From contig DAOTCE010000033.1 of assembly GCA_035452965.1 (NCBI GenBank), positions 1 through 54,031 of the forward strand: a stretch of 54,031 nucleotides of DNA, given 5' to 3'. The notes below the pieces were generated by a model, which saw only the letters and a list, made by a program, of their open reading frames with translations, did no database searches and was not told the origin of the DNA. The position numbers were made by a program, and so were the translations under genes. This DNA comes from Candidatus Paceibacterota bacterium (GTDB taxonomy: Bacteria; Verrucomicrobiota; Verrucomicrobiia; Limisphaerales; UBA8199). Positions 16,879 to 25,533 of this stretch are shown in pieces. The first letter of the stretch is position 1; the number at the start of each line of letters is the position of its first letter.

Positions 16879-18351
16879 ATGAGGGTATTGTTGGTCTATC
16901 CGCAGAATCCGGATACGTTCTGGAGCTTTAAGCACGTACTGCGCTTTGTCTCCAAACGCTCCACCTTTCCCCCGCTCGGCCTCCTGACCATCGCTGGCAT
17001 GTTGCCGGCCCATTGGGAGCTCAAACTTGTGGACCTGAACGTCGAGCGCCTCAAGGACAGCGACCTCCGCTGGGCCGATTACGTCATGCTCAGCGCCATG
17101 ATCATCCACAAGGAATCCGTCCATGAAATTGTCGCGCGCTGCGCCGCCTTCCAGAAACCGGTGATCGCCGGCGGGCCGCTCTTCACCACCGGCCATGAGG
17201 CCTTTCCCGCCATCCAGCACTTCGTCCTGGGCGAAGCCGAGGACGTCATGCCGCAGCTCGTCGCCGACATGCGCGCCGGCGCTCTTCGGCGCGAATACTG
17301 CGCCGCCGATCGCCCCGACATTACCCGCGTGCCCACGCCCCGCTGGGACCTCGTCCAGTTCCGGCATTACGTCACCATGGCCGTCCAGTTTTCCCGCGGC
17401 TGCCCCTACGACTGCGAGTTCTGCGACATCATCATCATGAACGGGCGCGTGCCCCGCACCAAGACTCCCGTCCAGCTCATCGCCGAACTTGAAGGCCTGC
17501 GTCTCAGGGGCTGGAGGGACATGGTCTTCATCGTGGACGACAACTTCATCGGCGACAAGCAGCGCACCAAGGCGTTGCTGCGGCAGATCATCGTCTGGCG
17601 CGAGCGCGTGCGTCCCGACATGGGCTTTTTCACCGAGGCCTCCGTCAATCTCGCCGACGATGCCGAATTGTGCGAGCTCATGGTCCGGGCCGGGTTCAAG
17701 AAGGTCTTTGTCGGTTTGGAAACACCCTCTCCCGAGAGCCTGCAGGAATGCCACAAGGTCCAGAACAAGGGCCGCGACCTGGTGGAATCGGTCAAAACCC
17801 TTCAGCGCGCCGGCCTCGAAGTCATGGGTGGCTTTATCGTCGGCTTCGACAGCGACCGGCCGGACATCTTCAAACAGCAATTCGACTTCATCCAGCGCTC
17901 CGGCGTTGTCACGGCCATGGTCGGCCTGCTCAGTGCGCTGCCGCAAACCAAACTCTACCAGCGGCTCAAACGGGAAGGCCGCCTTGAAGCTGAAAGCACT
18001 GGCAACAACACCGATGCCGTGCTCAACTTCCGCCCCCGACTCAACCGCGAGTTCCTGCAGGCCGGGTACCGCGACCTGATGAAGAAGCTCTACGAGCCAA
18101 AGGTGTACTACCAGCGCATCCGCACCTTCCTGAAGCATCACCGGTCCAGTGGTCCGCGGCTGCGAATTTCGCCCGGTGATTTTCAAGCCTTCCTGAAGTC
18201 CTTCTGGCTCCTGGGCATTTGGGACCGCGGCCGCCATAATTACTGGCGGTTCTTCTGGGGCACGCTGCTGCGCCGGCCAGGCCAGCTTCGCTGCGCTATC
18301 GAACTGGCTGTCATTGGCTACCACTTCCGCCGAGTCGCCAGCCGGCTCTGA
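16879..18351 (+). CDS. B12-binding-domain radical SAM protein (DUF4070 type)
   Basis: Protein of 490 residues. The N-terminal cobalamin-binding-like domain (about 1-150) starts MRVLLVYPQNPDTFWSF; the radical SAM core has CPYDCEFC (Cys175, Cys179, Cys182) binding the 4Fe-4S cluster, FIVDDNFIGDK, and GLETPSPESL. The C-terminal about 150 residues (YRDLMKKLYEPKVYYQRIRTF) fit DUF4070. The DxHxxG cobalamin ligand motif is not obvious, so B12 may not be bound. Related proteins are methyltransferases or cyclases for lipids or natural products; the substrate here is unknown. The gene precedes trpB2 by 126 bp on the same strand. Confidence 0.9.
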   Translation: MRVLLVYPQNPDTFWSFKHVLRFVSKRSTFPPLGLLTIAGMLPAHWELKLVDLNVERLKDSDLRWADYVMLSAMIIHKESVHEIVARCAAFQKPVIAGGPLFTTGHEAFPAIQHFVLGEAEDVMPQLVADMRAGALRREYCAADRPDITRVPTPRWDLVQFRHYVTMAVQFSRGCPYDCEFCDIIIMNGRVPRTKTPVQLIAELEGLRLRGWRDMVFIVDDNFIGDKQRTKALLRQIIVWRERVRPDMGFFTEASVNLADDAELCELMVRAGFKKVFVGLETPSPESLQECHKVQNKGRDLVESVKTLQRAGLEVMGGFIVGFDSDRPDIFKQQFDFIQRSGVVTAMVGLLSALPQTKLYQRLKREGRLEAESTGNNTDAVLNFRPRLNREFLQAGYRDLMKKLYEPKVYYQRIRTFLKHHRSSGPRLRISPGDFQAFLKSFWLLGIWDRGRHNYWRFFWGTLLRRPGQLRCAIELAVIGYHFRRVASRL

Positions 18352-18477
18352 CTGGCCAGTATGCCGGAGCACGCACGTCGGTGTTTGGCAAGTTCGCAAA
18401 GTTTGTGCGTGACTTAGTTTGGCGCCTCCCCCTATTTTTCGCGAGTTCACAGTCCGAAACCTGAATCTGTATCGCCA

Positions 18478-19779
18478 ATGCAAACACGCTTTGACCTGAC
18501 ACAAGCTGACATTCCCAAGAGCTGGTACAACCTGCTGGCTGATTTCCCGGAACCCGTGCCCCCGCCGCTGCATCCCGGCACCAAGCAGCCCGTTCCGCCC
18601 GAGGCGCTTTTGGCGATCTTTCCCGAGAACCTCGTGCGACAGGAAATGAGTCCGGAGCGCTGGATCGAGGTCCCCGAGCCGGTGAGAGACATTTACGCCC
18701 TGTGGCGGCCGACGCCGATGCTGCGAGCGGTGCGTTATGAGAAAGCCCTTCAAACCCCCGCGCACATCTACTACAAATACGAAGGCGCCAGCCCCGCGGG
18801 CAGCCACAAGCCCAATACCTCCGTCGCCCAGGCCTATTTCAACAAGGTGGCCGGCACCAAACGGCTGGCCACCGAAACGGGTGCGGGGCAGTGGGGAGCG
18901 TCGCTGGCTCTGGCTTGCAAGCTCTTCGAGTTGGAGTGCAACGTCTACATGGTCAAGGTCAGCTACCAGCACAAGCCGTATCGTCGAATGCTGATGCACA
19001 CCTGGGGCGCGACGGTGCATCCCAGCCCCAGCGACCAGACCGAATTCGGCCGCAAAATGCTCGCCGAAGACCCGAATTGTCCCGGCAGCCTGGGCATCGC
19101 CATCGGCGAGGCCATTGAGGACACCGTCAAGCATCCCCACACGAAATATTCGCTGGGCAGCGTCTTGAACCATGTTTGCCTTCACCAAACCGTCATCGGG
19201 CAGGAAGCTCTGAAGCAGATGGAACTGGCAGGCGAAGAGCCGGACGCGATCATTGCCTGCTGCGGGGGCGGCAGCAATTTTGCCGGGTTAGCGTTCCCTT
19301 TCATCGGCAAGAAGATCAAAGAGAAGAAGAACTACCGCATTGTCGGTGTGGAACCTTCCGCCTGCCCGTCACTGACCAAGGGGCAGCTGCGTTACGACTT
19401 CGGCGACACCGCCGAGACAACGCCGCTGTTGATGATGTACACCCTCGGCCACAAGTTCATGCCACCGTCCATTCACTCGGGCGGGCTGCGCTATCACGGG
19501 ATGTCACCCATGGTCAGCCACGCGCTCAAGCTTGGGTTGATGGAAGCCGAAGCCTATCACCAGACCAAAGTTTTCGAGCAGGCGACGCTCTTCGCCCAGA
19601 CCGAAGGGATTGTGCCCGCGCCCGAATCGGCCCACGCCATTGCCGCGGTCGCGGAGGAAGCTATCAAAGCGCGTGAGGCTGGCCGCAAGCGGGTCATCCT
19701 CTTCAATCTTTCCGGCCACGGCCTGCTCGACCTGAGCGCCTACGAAACGTACCAGACCGGCAAGATGCAGGATGTCTAG
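18478..19779 (+). CDS. trpB2: Tryptophan synthase beta-like protein TrpB2
   Basis: PLP enzyme of 433 residues, longer at the N-terminus than classical TrpB (about 400), as is typical of the TrpB2 type. The PLP Lys is in EGASPAGSHKPNT (Lys111); the phosphate-binding loop is CCGGGSNFAG; LATETGAGQWG supplies the catalytic Glu region. It joins indole, or O-phosphoserine/serine-derived aminoacrylate, to form tryptophan, and TrpB2 proteins often work without TrpA. No other trp gene is present in the window. The 48-bp gap to the next gene suggests possible cotranscription, but no functional link is apparent. Confidence 0.92.
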   Translation: MQTRFDLTQADIPKSWYNLLADFPEPVPPPLHPGTKQPVPPEALLAIFPENLVRQEMSPERWIEVPEPVRDIYALWRPTPMLRAVRYEKALQTPAHIYYKYEGASPAGSHKPNTSVAQAYFNKVAGTKRLATETGAGQWGASLALACKLFELECNVYMVKVSYQHKPYRRMLMHTWGATVHPSPSDQTEFGRKMLAEDPNCPGSLGIAIGEAIEDTVKHPHTKYSLGSVLNHVCLHQTVIGQEALKQMELAGEEPDAIIACCGGGSNFAGLAFPFIGKKIKEKKNYRIVGVEPSACPSLTKGQLRYDFGDTAETTPLLMMYTLGHKFMPPSIHSGGLRYHGMSPMVSHALKLGLMEAEAYHQTKVFEQATLFAQTEGIVPAPESAHAIAAVAEEAIKAREAGRKRVILFNLSGHGLLDLSAYETYQTGKMQDV

Positions 19780-19827
19780 GAATTCACCGATAAACCCAGA
19801 ACCAAATATCAGAACACGATTCAGATC

Positions 19828-20730
19828 ATGAAGAAGCAACTACCGAAGCTCGTTGGCGTTCTGCTCATCGCAGGGCTGTTTGCATTTCCCACCCTGGTCC
19901 CCGCGCAGCCCGTCGTGGCCGGTCACTACCCGGCCGGGGCCGAAGGCATCAAAGGCGCGTCCCTGCCACCACTCGGCGTCTATATCCGCGACTACAACTT
20001 CTTTTACTCGGCTGACCGTTTTAGGAGCGGGCCACCCAACTTCGACGTCCTGGGCTACATCAACGCGCCCCGTGTCATCTGGATGACTCCTCTCGAAATC
20101 CTGGGCGCGACTTACGGGATGGATGTCATCGTGCCGTTCGGCTACCTCGATTACAGATACCTGACCCCTGCGGGCCAAGCGAAGGACACGTGGTTTGGCC
20201 TCGGTGACATCCAGGTCGAACCACTGCTGCTCTCCTGGCATTTCAAGCAGATCGACCTCTCCGGTGGCTACGCCTTCTGGGCGCCAACCGGTGACTACTC
20301 TACCGAGCGACCCGACCTGATCGTAAAAGGGCTGTGGTCGCACATGCTGACCCTCGGCGGCGTCTGGTATCCTGATGAATCAAAGACCTGGGCAATTTCG
20401 CTGCTGAACCGCTACGAGTTTCTCCATGTGCAAGACAAGACTGATATTGACCCCGGCCAGGTCTTTACTCTCGAATGGGGCCTGAGCAAGGGTTTATCCA
20501 AGACGGTTGATGTGGGCCTCATCGGTTATTACCAGCAGCAAACCACTGTGGACCACGGCGCTAACAGGTCCTCGAACAACCTCGACCGCAAAGTTGGCAT
20601 TGGCCCGGAAATCAGCGCTTTCTGGCCCACGCTGGGCCTGTTCACCTCGGTGCGCTATGCCTATGAATTTGCAGCTGTGGAGCGCCCAGAGGGGCACCTG
20701 GTCACTCTGACCCTAACCAAGCGGTTCTAA
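19828..20730 (+). CDS. Phenol-degradation MetA-like outer-membrane barrel protein
   Basis: Outer-membrane protein of 300 residues. A signal peptide (GVLLIAGLFAFPTLVPAQ, to about residue 27) precedes HYPAGAEGIKGASLPPLGVYIRDY, a typical opening of the MetA-pathway of phenol degradation/SphA family (PF13557-like). Successive amphipathic strands (WFGLGDIQVEPLLLSW, IDLSGGYAFWAPTGDY, SVRYAYEFAAV) end in TLTLTKRF, whose C-terminal Phe is the usual BAM insertion signal. Family members are thought to allow uptake of hydrophobic compounds; the ligand here is unknown. It lies 48 bp after trpB2. Confidence 0.82.
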   Translation: MKKQLPKLVGVLLIAGLFAFPTLVPAQPVVAGHYPAGAEGIKGASLPPLGVYIRDYNFFYSADRFRSGPPNFDVLGYINAPRVIWMTPLEILGATYGMDVIVPFGYLDYRYLTPAGQAKDTWFGLGDIQVEPLLLSWHFKQIDLSGGYAFWAPTGDYSTERPDLIVKGLWSHMLTLGGVWYPDESKTWAISLLNRYEFLHVQDKTDIDPGQVFTLEWGLSKGLSKTVDVGLIGYYQQQTTVDHGANRSSNNLDRKVGIGPEISAFWPTLGLFTSVRYAYEFAAVERPEGHLVTLTLTKRF

Positions 20731-20863
20731 TCTGAAGCTCCACAATCCCTTGGGAAGACCGGCCTCGGCAGCCACGGGCAACCCATCCGGCGGCCCGTCG
20801 CCTTCTTTCTTCGCAACCTGTTAGTCTGCCCACGGCTGTATCGCTCCCGCCACCCCTTTAGCC

Positions 20864-21889
20864 ATGACTGACCAGCAATGGAATCAACTCCTCGCAGTCG
20901 TCCGCGGCTTGCCCCAAACCCGCCCTCCCATCGGCTTCATCATTGACTCTCCCTGGCTGCCGAACTGGTTCGGCGCCGATATACTCGACTACTTCACCTC
21001 CGAGAACCTATGGTTTCAAGCCAATCGCAAAGCCATTGAGACTTTCCCTGATGTAACGTTCCTGCCCGGATTCTGGTCAGAGTTCGGCATGTGCACCGAG
21101 CCTTCGGCCTTCGGCGCCAAGTGCGTCTTTCCCAGGAACGAGTTCCCCTTTGCCGACAAGGTCATTCACGATGTCGCGCAGATTGACGATCTTAATGAGC
21201 CGAATCCTGCCACTGATGGCCTGCTGCCGTTCATGCTCAACCGGCTTAAGCATGCGCGCCTGCGCTTGGAGGATATGGGCCACAGAATCCGCTTCTCGGT
21301 GTCCCGCGGCCCGCTGAACGTCGCAACCTTCCTCATGGGCACCACCGAGTTCCTGATGGCCCTCAAGACTGACCCGGACAAAGCCCATAAACTGCTGCGC
21401 ACGATTACCCAGTTCCTCAAGAAATGGCACGCTCTCCAGCGCGAGACCTTCCCTTCCATTGACGGCATCTTCCTGCTGGACGACATCGTGGGCTTTGTCG
21501 GCGAAGCAGACTTCAGAGAATTCGCCCTGCCCTATTTCAAAGAACTCTACGCTGGGGACGAGGCCGTGAAGTTCTTTCACAACGACGCCGAGTGTGCCAA
21601 GTCCATTGGCTACTATCCTGAGATTGGCATCAACCTTTACAACCCCGGCATCTTCAACACCCTCGCGGAACTCCGGCAGATGTCTGCCAACCGCCTCGCG
21701 ATTCTGGGCAACATTCCCCCTCGCGACGTGCTCGCCAAAGGCTCTCCTGCCGACGTGCAGGCGGCGGTGAGGAAGCTCCTGGCCGAGACGTCCGACCAAT
21801 CCAGACTGATCCTCTCATGCGCCGGCGGCATGCCGCCCGGCGTCAGCACGGAGAATATCAGGACCTTTGTCGAAATCGCCCGCAGCTAG
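20864..21889 (+). CDS. Uroporphyrinogen decarboxylase-family protein
   Basis: Cytoplasmic protein of 341 residues with the URO-D barrel fold, judged from SVSRGPLNVATFLMG, DKAHKLLRTITQFLKKW, IFLLDDIVGFVGEADF, FHNDAECAKSIGYYPEIGIN and the C-terminal ILGNIPPRDVLAKGSP...LSCAGGMPPGVSTENIRTFV. The N-terminus lacks the Arg-rich substrate loop of true HemE, so it belongs with the MtaA/CmuA-like branch, which moves methyl groups to or from corrinoid or thiol carriers, or acts in catabolism. No corrinoid protein gene is adjacent. The stop codon lies within a hairpin. Confidence 0.85.
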   Translation: MTDQQWNQLLAVVRGLPQTRPPIGFIIDSPWLPNWFGADILDYFTSENLWFQANRKAIETFPDVTFLPGFWSEFGMCTEPSAFGAKCVFPRNEFPFADKVIHDVAQIDDLNEPNPATDGLLPFMLNRLKHARLRLEDMGHRIRFSVSRGPLNVATFLMGTTEFLMALKTDPDKAHKLLRTITQFLKKWHALQRETFPSIDGIFLLDDIVGFVGEADFREFALPYFKELYAGDEAVKFFHNDAECAKSIGYYPEIGINLYNPGIFNTLAELRQMSANRLAILGNIPPRDVLAKGSPADVQAAVRKLLAETSDQSRLILSCAGGMPPGVSTENIRTFVEIARS

Positions 21890-21897
21890 CGCTGCGG
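21880..21897. terminator. Hairpin over the URO-D-family stop codon
   Basis: CCGCAGC-TAGC-GCTGCGG, a perfect 7-bp stem with a 4-base loop that includes the stop TAG (21887-21889). It lies between convergent genes and may terminate transcription, but only TAGAAATAAT follows rather than a T-run. Confidence 0.4.
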
Positions 21898-22172
21898 TAG
21901 AAATAATGATCGGCCTGCTCCCAAGGGCAGCACCTGGAGCCATCCTCGTTCCAGATTCCTTCTCCGAATCCTGCCCCGGCAACCAATGAGGCGGGATTTA
22001 GGCGTACACTGATCCTCACCGTATCCCCAAGCTGAATACACACTTGACACTTTTGATCCACGACGATGTGGCTCCCGCGTTCTAATGGGAGTTGGTTTCA
22101 AGCGGTTTGACGGTGAATACGACGATCACCCACATCCATACCTTCGCCATAAACTTAGGTGAGAGCAGCGGG

Positions 22173-25100
22173 TTACTTCTCGGAGTATCGCGCCACTACG
22201 ATCGCCGCGCCGAGGTCGCCGGGTAACTGCACCCATTCGCCCTTGAACTTCTTCCAGGGCCTGCCATTGACCTCGACGGCGGACAGCGCTCGGCCGCCTG
22301 GCTCGCGAAAGCGCAGACGAATTGCCGTCGGCGGATTTCGGCGTGGGGCCTCGAGCTTGGCGGTAATCACCTCTTCGCCGCCCGTGTAGATAACGCTCGT
22401 CGGGCCGAAATGCGTTCCGGTCTGCTCAATGCCGCACTGCGTGCCTGGGCGTAGCCACTCGCGTGGGATCGCTTGGCCGACTAGCAGTGTGTTGCCCTCC
22501 TCGCGCACGAACAGGTAACGCAGCCAGCCGGTGGCGTTGGACTCGTCGGAACTCTTGTAATGGTCTCCCGCCCAGTCGCCCATGTCCGGCAGCGCGTGCT
22601 CCGTGTTCATCCGCTCGGCCGGGAAGTAGCTCACCGCCTGCGCGTTGAACAGCGCCCGCAGCGCCTGCTTCACGTCGTCCCGGTAGAGGTAAGGCTCTAC
22701 GTCCAGCAGCAGGCAAGCCTGCATGGACATGCCGCCGCGCCCGAACCAGTGTTGGTCGAAGTCGTCCAGCGTGTAGCCGTATTGGTTTGAGAGGTAGCGG
22801 TTATCCTCGTAATCCTTGATGATCCACTCCGCCTCCTGCGACCGCGCATCCAGCGCGCGTGAGATCAGCAGGTGCAACGAGCCTTCCAGCGTCTCGCAGA
22901 TCCAGCCGAAGTACCGCCCCCGCCGGTGGACCATGGACGGAATATGCGGCACCGCTGTGCCATCCCGCAGCCGCACCACGGGCGACCGGCTGGACGCCTT
23001 GCGGAAGTTCACCAGCAGGCTGGTGTGGTAAGCGTCGGCTTCCTGCCGCACTCGCGCGGCCTCGGGATGGTTGATCTGCCCCAGCGCCCAGGCCGCAGTG
23101 TCCAGCCCGCGCCACATGTAGCAACTCGTCGAGAGCCACGTCCACCAGTCCCCGATGTCCTCCAGGCTCCCGGCCGGCAGCAGCCCGCGCTCCAGTTCGT
23201 GCCGGTCGGAGGTGCGTTTGGTCTCGTTGATGATCCAGTCCGCCCCGGCCAGGATGCCCGGTGCCGCCCGCCGCAGCCACGCCTCGTCCCGCGTGAAGCG
23301 GTAATGCTCTCCCAGCATCCACAGAATCCATCCGTGGTGCTGGTTGTAGCCGCCCTCCTCGACCCCGCCCGCGCCATAGAGCACGCCCTGTTTCGTCGTG
23401 AAGTCGCCCGGCAGGGGCGCCGTGCCTTGGTAATGCAGCCAGGCGTCCAGGCATTCCTGCGCTTCTTTGTGATACCCCCGCCGCTCCAGGTCCACCACCA
23501 TCATGCACGACTCGTTCCCATACGCGCCGTAGGCGAACGAGCCTACCCGCGCAAACCGCCGCCCCGTGCTGTCGGGATCACCCTCGCAGTTGATCAGCAG
23601 GTGCCCGGCGTGGGCGCGATAGAACTCGTTGAGCATGGGCTCCGGCGTGATCAGCCGGGCGCTCTGGTCCAGCCGCCGCCGCCAGTACCCCGCCACCGCG
23701 CGCTGTTCCTGTTCGAAATCCAGCCTTGCCAGCAACTCCCGCTCCCCCTTCTCCGTGAGCAGCACGTAAGGAATCTTCACGAGCACCGTCTTGGAAGCGC
23801 CCGGCGTCAGCTCCCAGGTCCATGACAACGTTTCCCCCTCGACCGCGGGCGCCTTGTCGCTGAGAACCTGGCCCCGCACGTTGCCGCCGAGCCAGAGCAT
23901 TCCGTTGGCATCCGCTCGGAGCGGCTTGAGCGTCTCGCCGCTCTTGTAACTCATGGGCAGCGCGGCGGTCTGCGGCGAGCCGGTGATGTTGGTGAAGACG
24001 AACTTCGCCAGGAACACCGCGAACGTGTCCGCGGCGGGCGCCGGGCCATCCGCCCGCGCGCCGCCCAACTCCGTGGCGAAAGCCGTTTGTGAGATGCGCA
24101 CACCGTTGGTCTCCCAAATGGTGTGGCCGATGGGCAGGCACGCCTCCTCGATGGTGCGGACGACCGGCGCCACCGGCGGCTGAAACCGGAACCGCACCGG
24201 CGCCGGCTCGAGCGCGAACCGCGGGGTTTCTTTGCCCGCCCGCCGCTGCAAGTAATGGTCGTTCGACCGGAACCGCACCGTGCCATCCGCGTCCAGGCGG
24301 AACCGCTGCCGCCCGCTGTCCAGCCCGAGCGGTAGGTAAATGTGCGATTTCTTGGGCGGCATCCCGTCCCAGGCCGCGCGCCAGGTCTGTTCCGGCATGG
24401 CTGCCACCCGGTCATACAAAGTCTTGTTCCCCGCGGCTTTCTGCGCCGCCGCCACTGCCGCGTAGTCCCGGTTGTCACCCTCCGGCAACACCGCCGCCTC
24501 CGCGTGCGGCACAAACAACGCCCCCTGCTTGAGGTCGTCCACGGCGAACGTGAACACGCCCCCGCTGTTCCGCACCGTCACCAGCGTGCGATCGAAGGTA
24601 TTGGGGTCCGGGTTCGCGGCCAGGCGCAGGATCAGGACGGATTTGCGCGAGGCCGGAGGCAAGAGCTTCTCCACCGCGCCATTAAACAGCTCGAAGCCGG
24701 ACTTCATGCCGTCCGCCGATTTCCAGGCCAGCGTCACCGTGCGCGACTCGATGGTGGAATCGGTGAAGGCCTCGATGCGTTCGATCTTCGGCAGCGGCGC
24801 ATCGGAGGCGACCCGCAGCTTCAGCGTGTAGCGGAAGGCGGCGGGGTAGTCTTTGAGCTTCGGGAACTCCTTCTCGTTCACCGGCCGGAAGGTGAAGGTG
24901 ATCTTGCCGGCCTCGCCTTTGACGATTGCGTCCGCCGTGCGCCACTGGTAGGTGTACCAGTTTCCCAGCTCGAACCAGCCGACGCTGCCGCCGCCCGGCT
25001 CGCGGTCCTTGGGCAGGTGCTGCTCGGGCCAGCGGCTGCCCCAATACTCCAGCCGCACCTGCTCCGGCGCGGGCGGCGTGGCGGCGAAATGCACCACCAC

Positions 25101-25349
25101 CCTGTGGATCTCGCGCGGGTCCTCCCACATCACACCGTTGCCCCCGGGCAGCGGCAAACCATAGCGCGCGGCCTCAAACGGCTCGGCCCGCAGCGTCAGC
25201 CCCAGGCACATCACGCCAAGCGCCACCAGCCAGAGCCCGTAGCCGCCGACGTCAGTCGGCGCAAGTCCCAAAAAACGGCGCGGACTGACGTCCGCGGCTA
25301 CGGAATTGCGAAGGGGCTGGAACAGAAGGGCCTTTGTGTTCGGTCTCAT
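22173..25349 (-). CDS. Large secreted six-hairpin glycosidase-like protein
   Basis: Predicted exported protein of 1058 residues, probably a glycoside hydrolase or related carbohydrate-active enzyme; no specific family is assigned. A hydrophobic segment (about 39-56, LWLVALGVMCLGLTLRA) is the signal-peptide core. The N-terminal 400 residues look like beta-sandwich domains. From about 570 helix-pair repeats appear (RVGSFAYGAYGNESCMM, GGYNQHHGWILWMLGEHY, DIGDWWTWLSTSCYMWRG, HIPSMVHRRGRYFGWICE), as in (alpha/alpha)6-barrel enzymes. The 38 residues before the hydrophobic core are unusually long for a signal peptide and are largely encoded by a 67-bp palindrome. It follows the 888-residue gene in what is probably one operon with the GH10 xylanase. 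Catalytic residues cannot be named. Confidence 0.75.
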   Translation of the reverse strand: MRPNTKALLFQPLRNSVAADVSPRRFLGLAPTDVGGYGLWLVALGVMCLGLTLRAEPFEAARYGLPLPGGNGVMWEDPREIHRVVVHFAATPPAPEQVRLEYWGSRWPEQHLPKDREPGGGSVGWFELGNWYTYQWRTADAIVKGEAGKITFTFRPVNEKEFPKLKDYPAAFRYTLKLRVASDAPLPKIERIEAFTDSTIESRTVTLAWKSADGMKSGFELFNGAVEKLLPPASRKSVLILRLAANPDPNTFDRTLVTVRNSGGVFTFAVDDLKQGALFVPHAEAAVLPEGDNRDYAAVAAAQKAAGNKTLYDRVAAMPEQTWRAAWDGMPPKKSHIYLPLGLDSGRQRFRLDADGTVRFRSNDHYLQRRAGKETPRFALEPAPVRFRFQPPVAPVVRTIEEACLPIGHTIWETNGVRISQTAFATELGGARADGPAPAADTFAVFLAKFVFTNITGSPQTAALPMSYKSGETLKPLRADANGMLWLGGNVRGQVLSDKAPAVEGETLSWTWELTPGASKTVLVKIPYVLLTEKGERELLARLDFEQEQRAVAGYWRRRLDQSARLITPEPMLNEFYRAHAGHLLINCEGDPDSTGRRFARVGSFAYGAYGNESCMMVVDLERRGYHKEAQECLDAWLHYQGTAPLPGDFTTKQGVLYGAGGVEEGGYNQHHGWILWMLGEHYRFTRDEAWLRRAAPGILAGADWIINETKRTSDRHELERGLLPAGSLEDIGDWWTWLSTSCYMWRGLDTAAWALGQINHPEAARVRQEADAYHTSLLVNFRKASSRSPVVRLRDGTAVPHIPSMVHRRGRYFGWICETLEGSLHLLISRALDARSQEAEWIIKDYEDNRYLSNQYGYTLDDFDQHWFGRGGMSMQACLLLDVEPYLYRDDVKQALRALFNAQAVSYFPAERMNTEHALPDMGDWAGDHYKSSDESNATGWLRYLFVREEGNTLLVGQAIPREWLRPGTQCGIEQTGTHFGPTSVIYTGGEEVITAKLEAPRRNPPTAIRLRFREPGGRALSAVEVNGRPWKKFKGEWVQLPGDLGAAIVVARYSEK
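25237..25303. repeat. 67-bp palindromic element inside a coding sequence
   Basis: Two 26-base arms (25237-25262 and 25278-25303) pair at 24 of 26 positions around a 15-base loop. The element lies wholly in frame within the 5' end of the 1058-residue gene and encodes residues 16-38 (ADVSPRRF and TDVGGYG parts). This resembles palindromic elements known to insert in frame into genes, such as those of Rickettsia. Confidence 0.8.
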
Positions 25350-25533
25350 GGCTTCTCAGAGCGGGCAGTTGATAGCGGCGGGAAGCCAGGATGTCGAGGC
25401 CATTCAGAGCGTCCGTGTGCTCCACGGTGCGCGCCATGACCGCGAGTGTAAGCACAGGTTGTGACCGCAGAACCCTGTGACTCTCAGGCCGACGGGCGGT
25501 TGTTTGCCGGTGCGCAAGCCTGTCTCGGGCAGC

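Noticed and set aside
16873..19188. Minus-strand open frame of 771 codons over the radical SAM and trpB2 genes
   Set aside because: Antisense shadow of two genes with clear catalytic motifs; it also crosses their intergenic gap.
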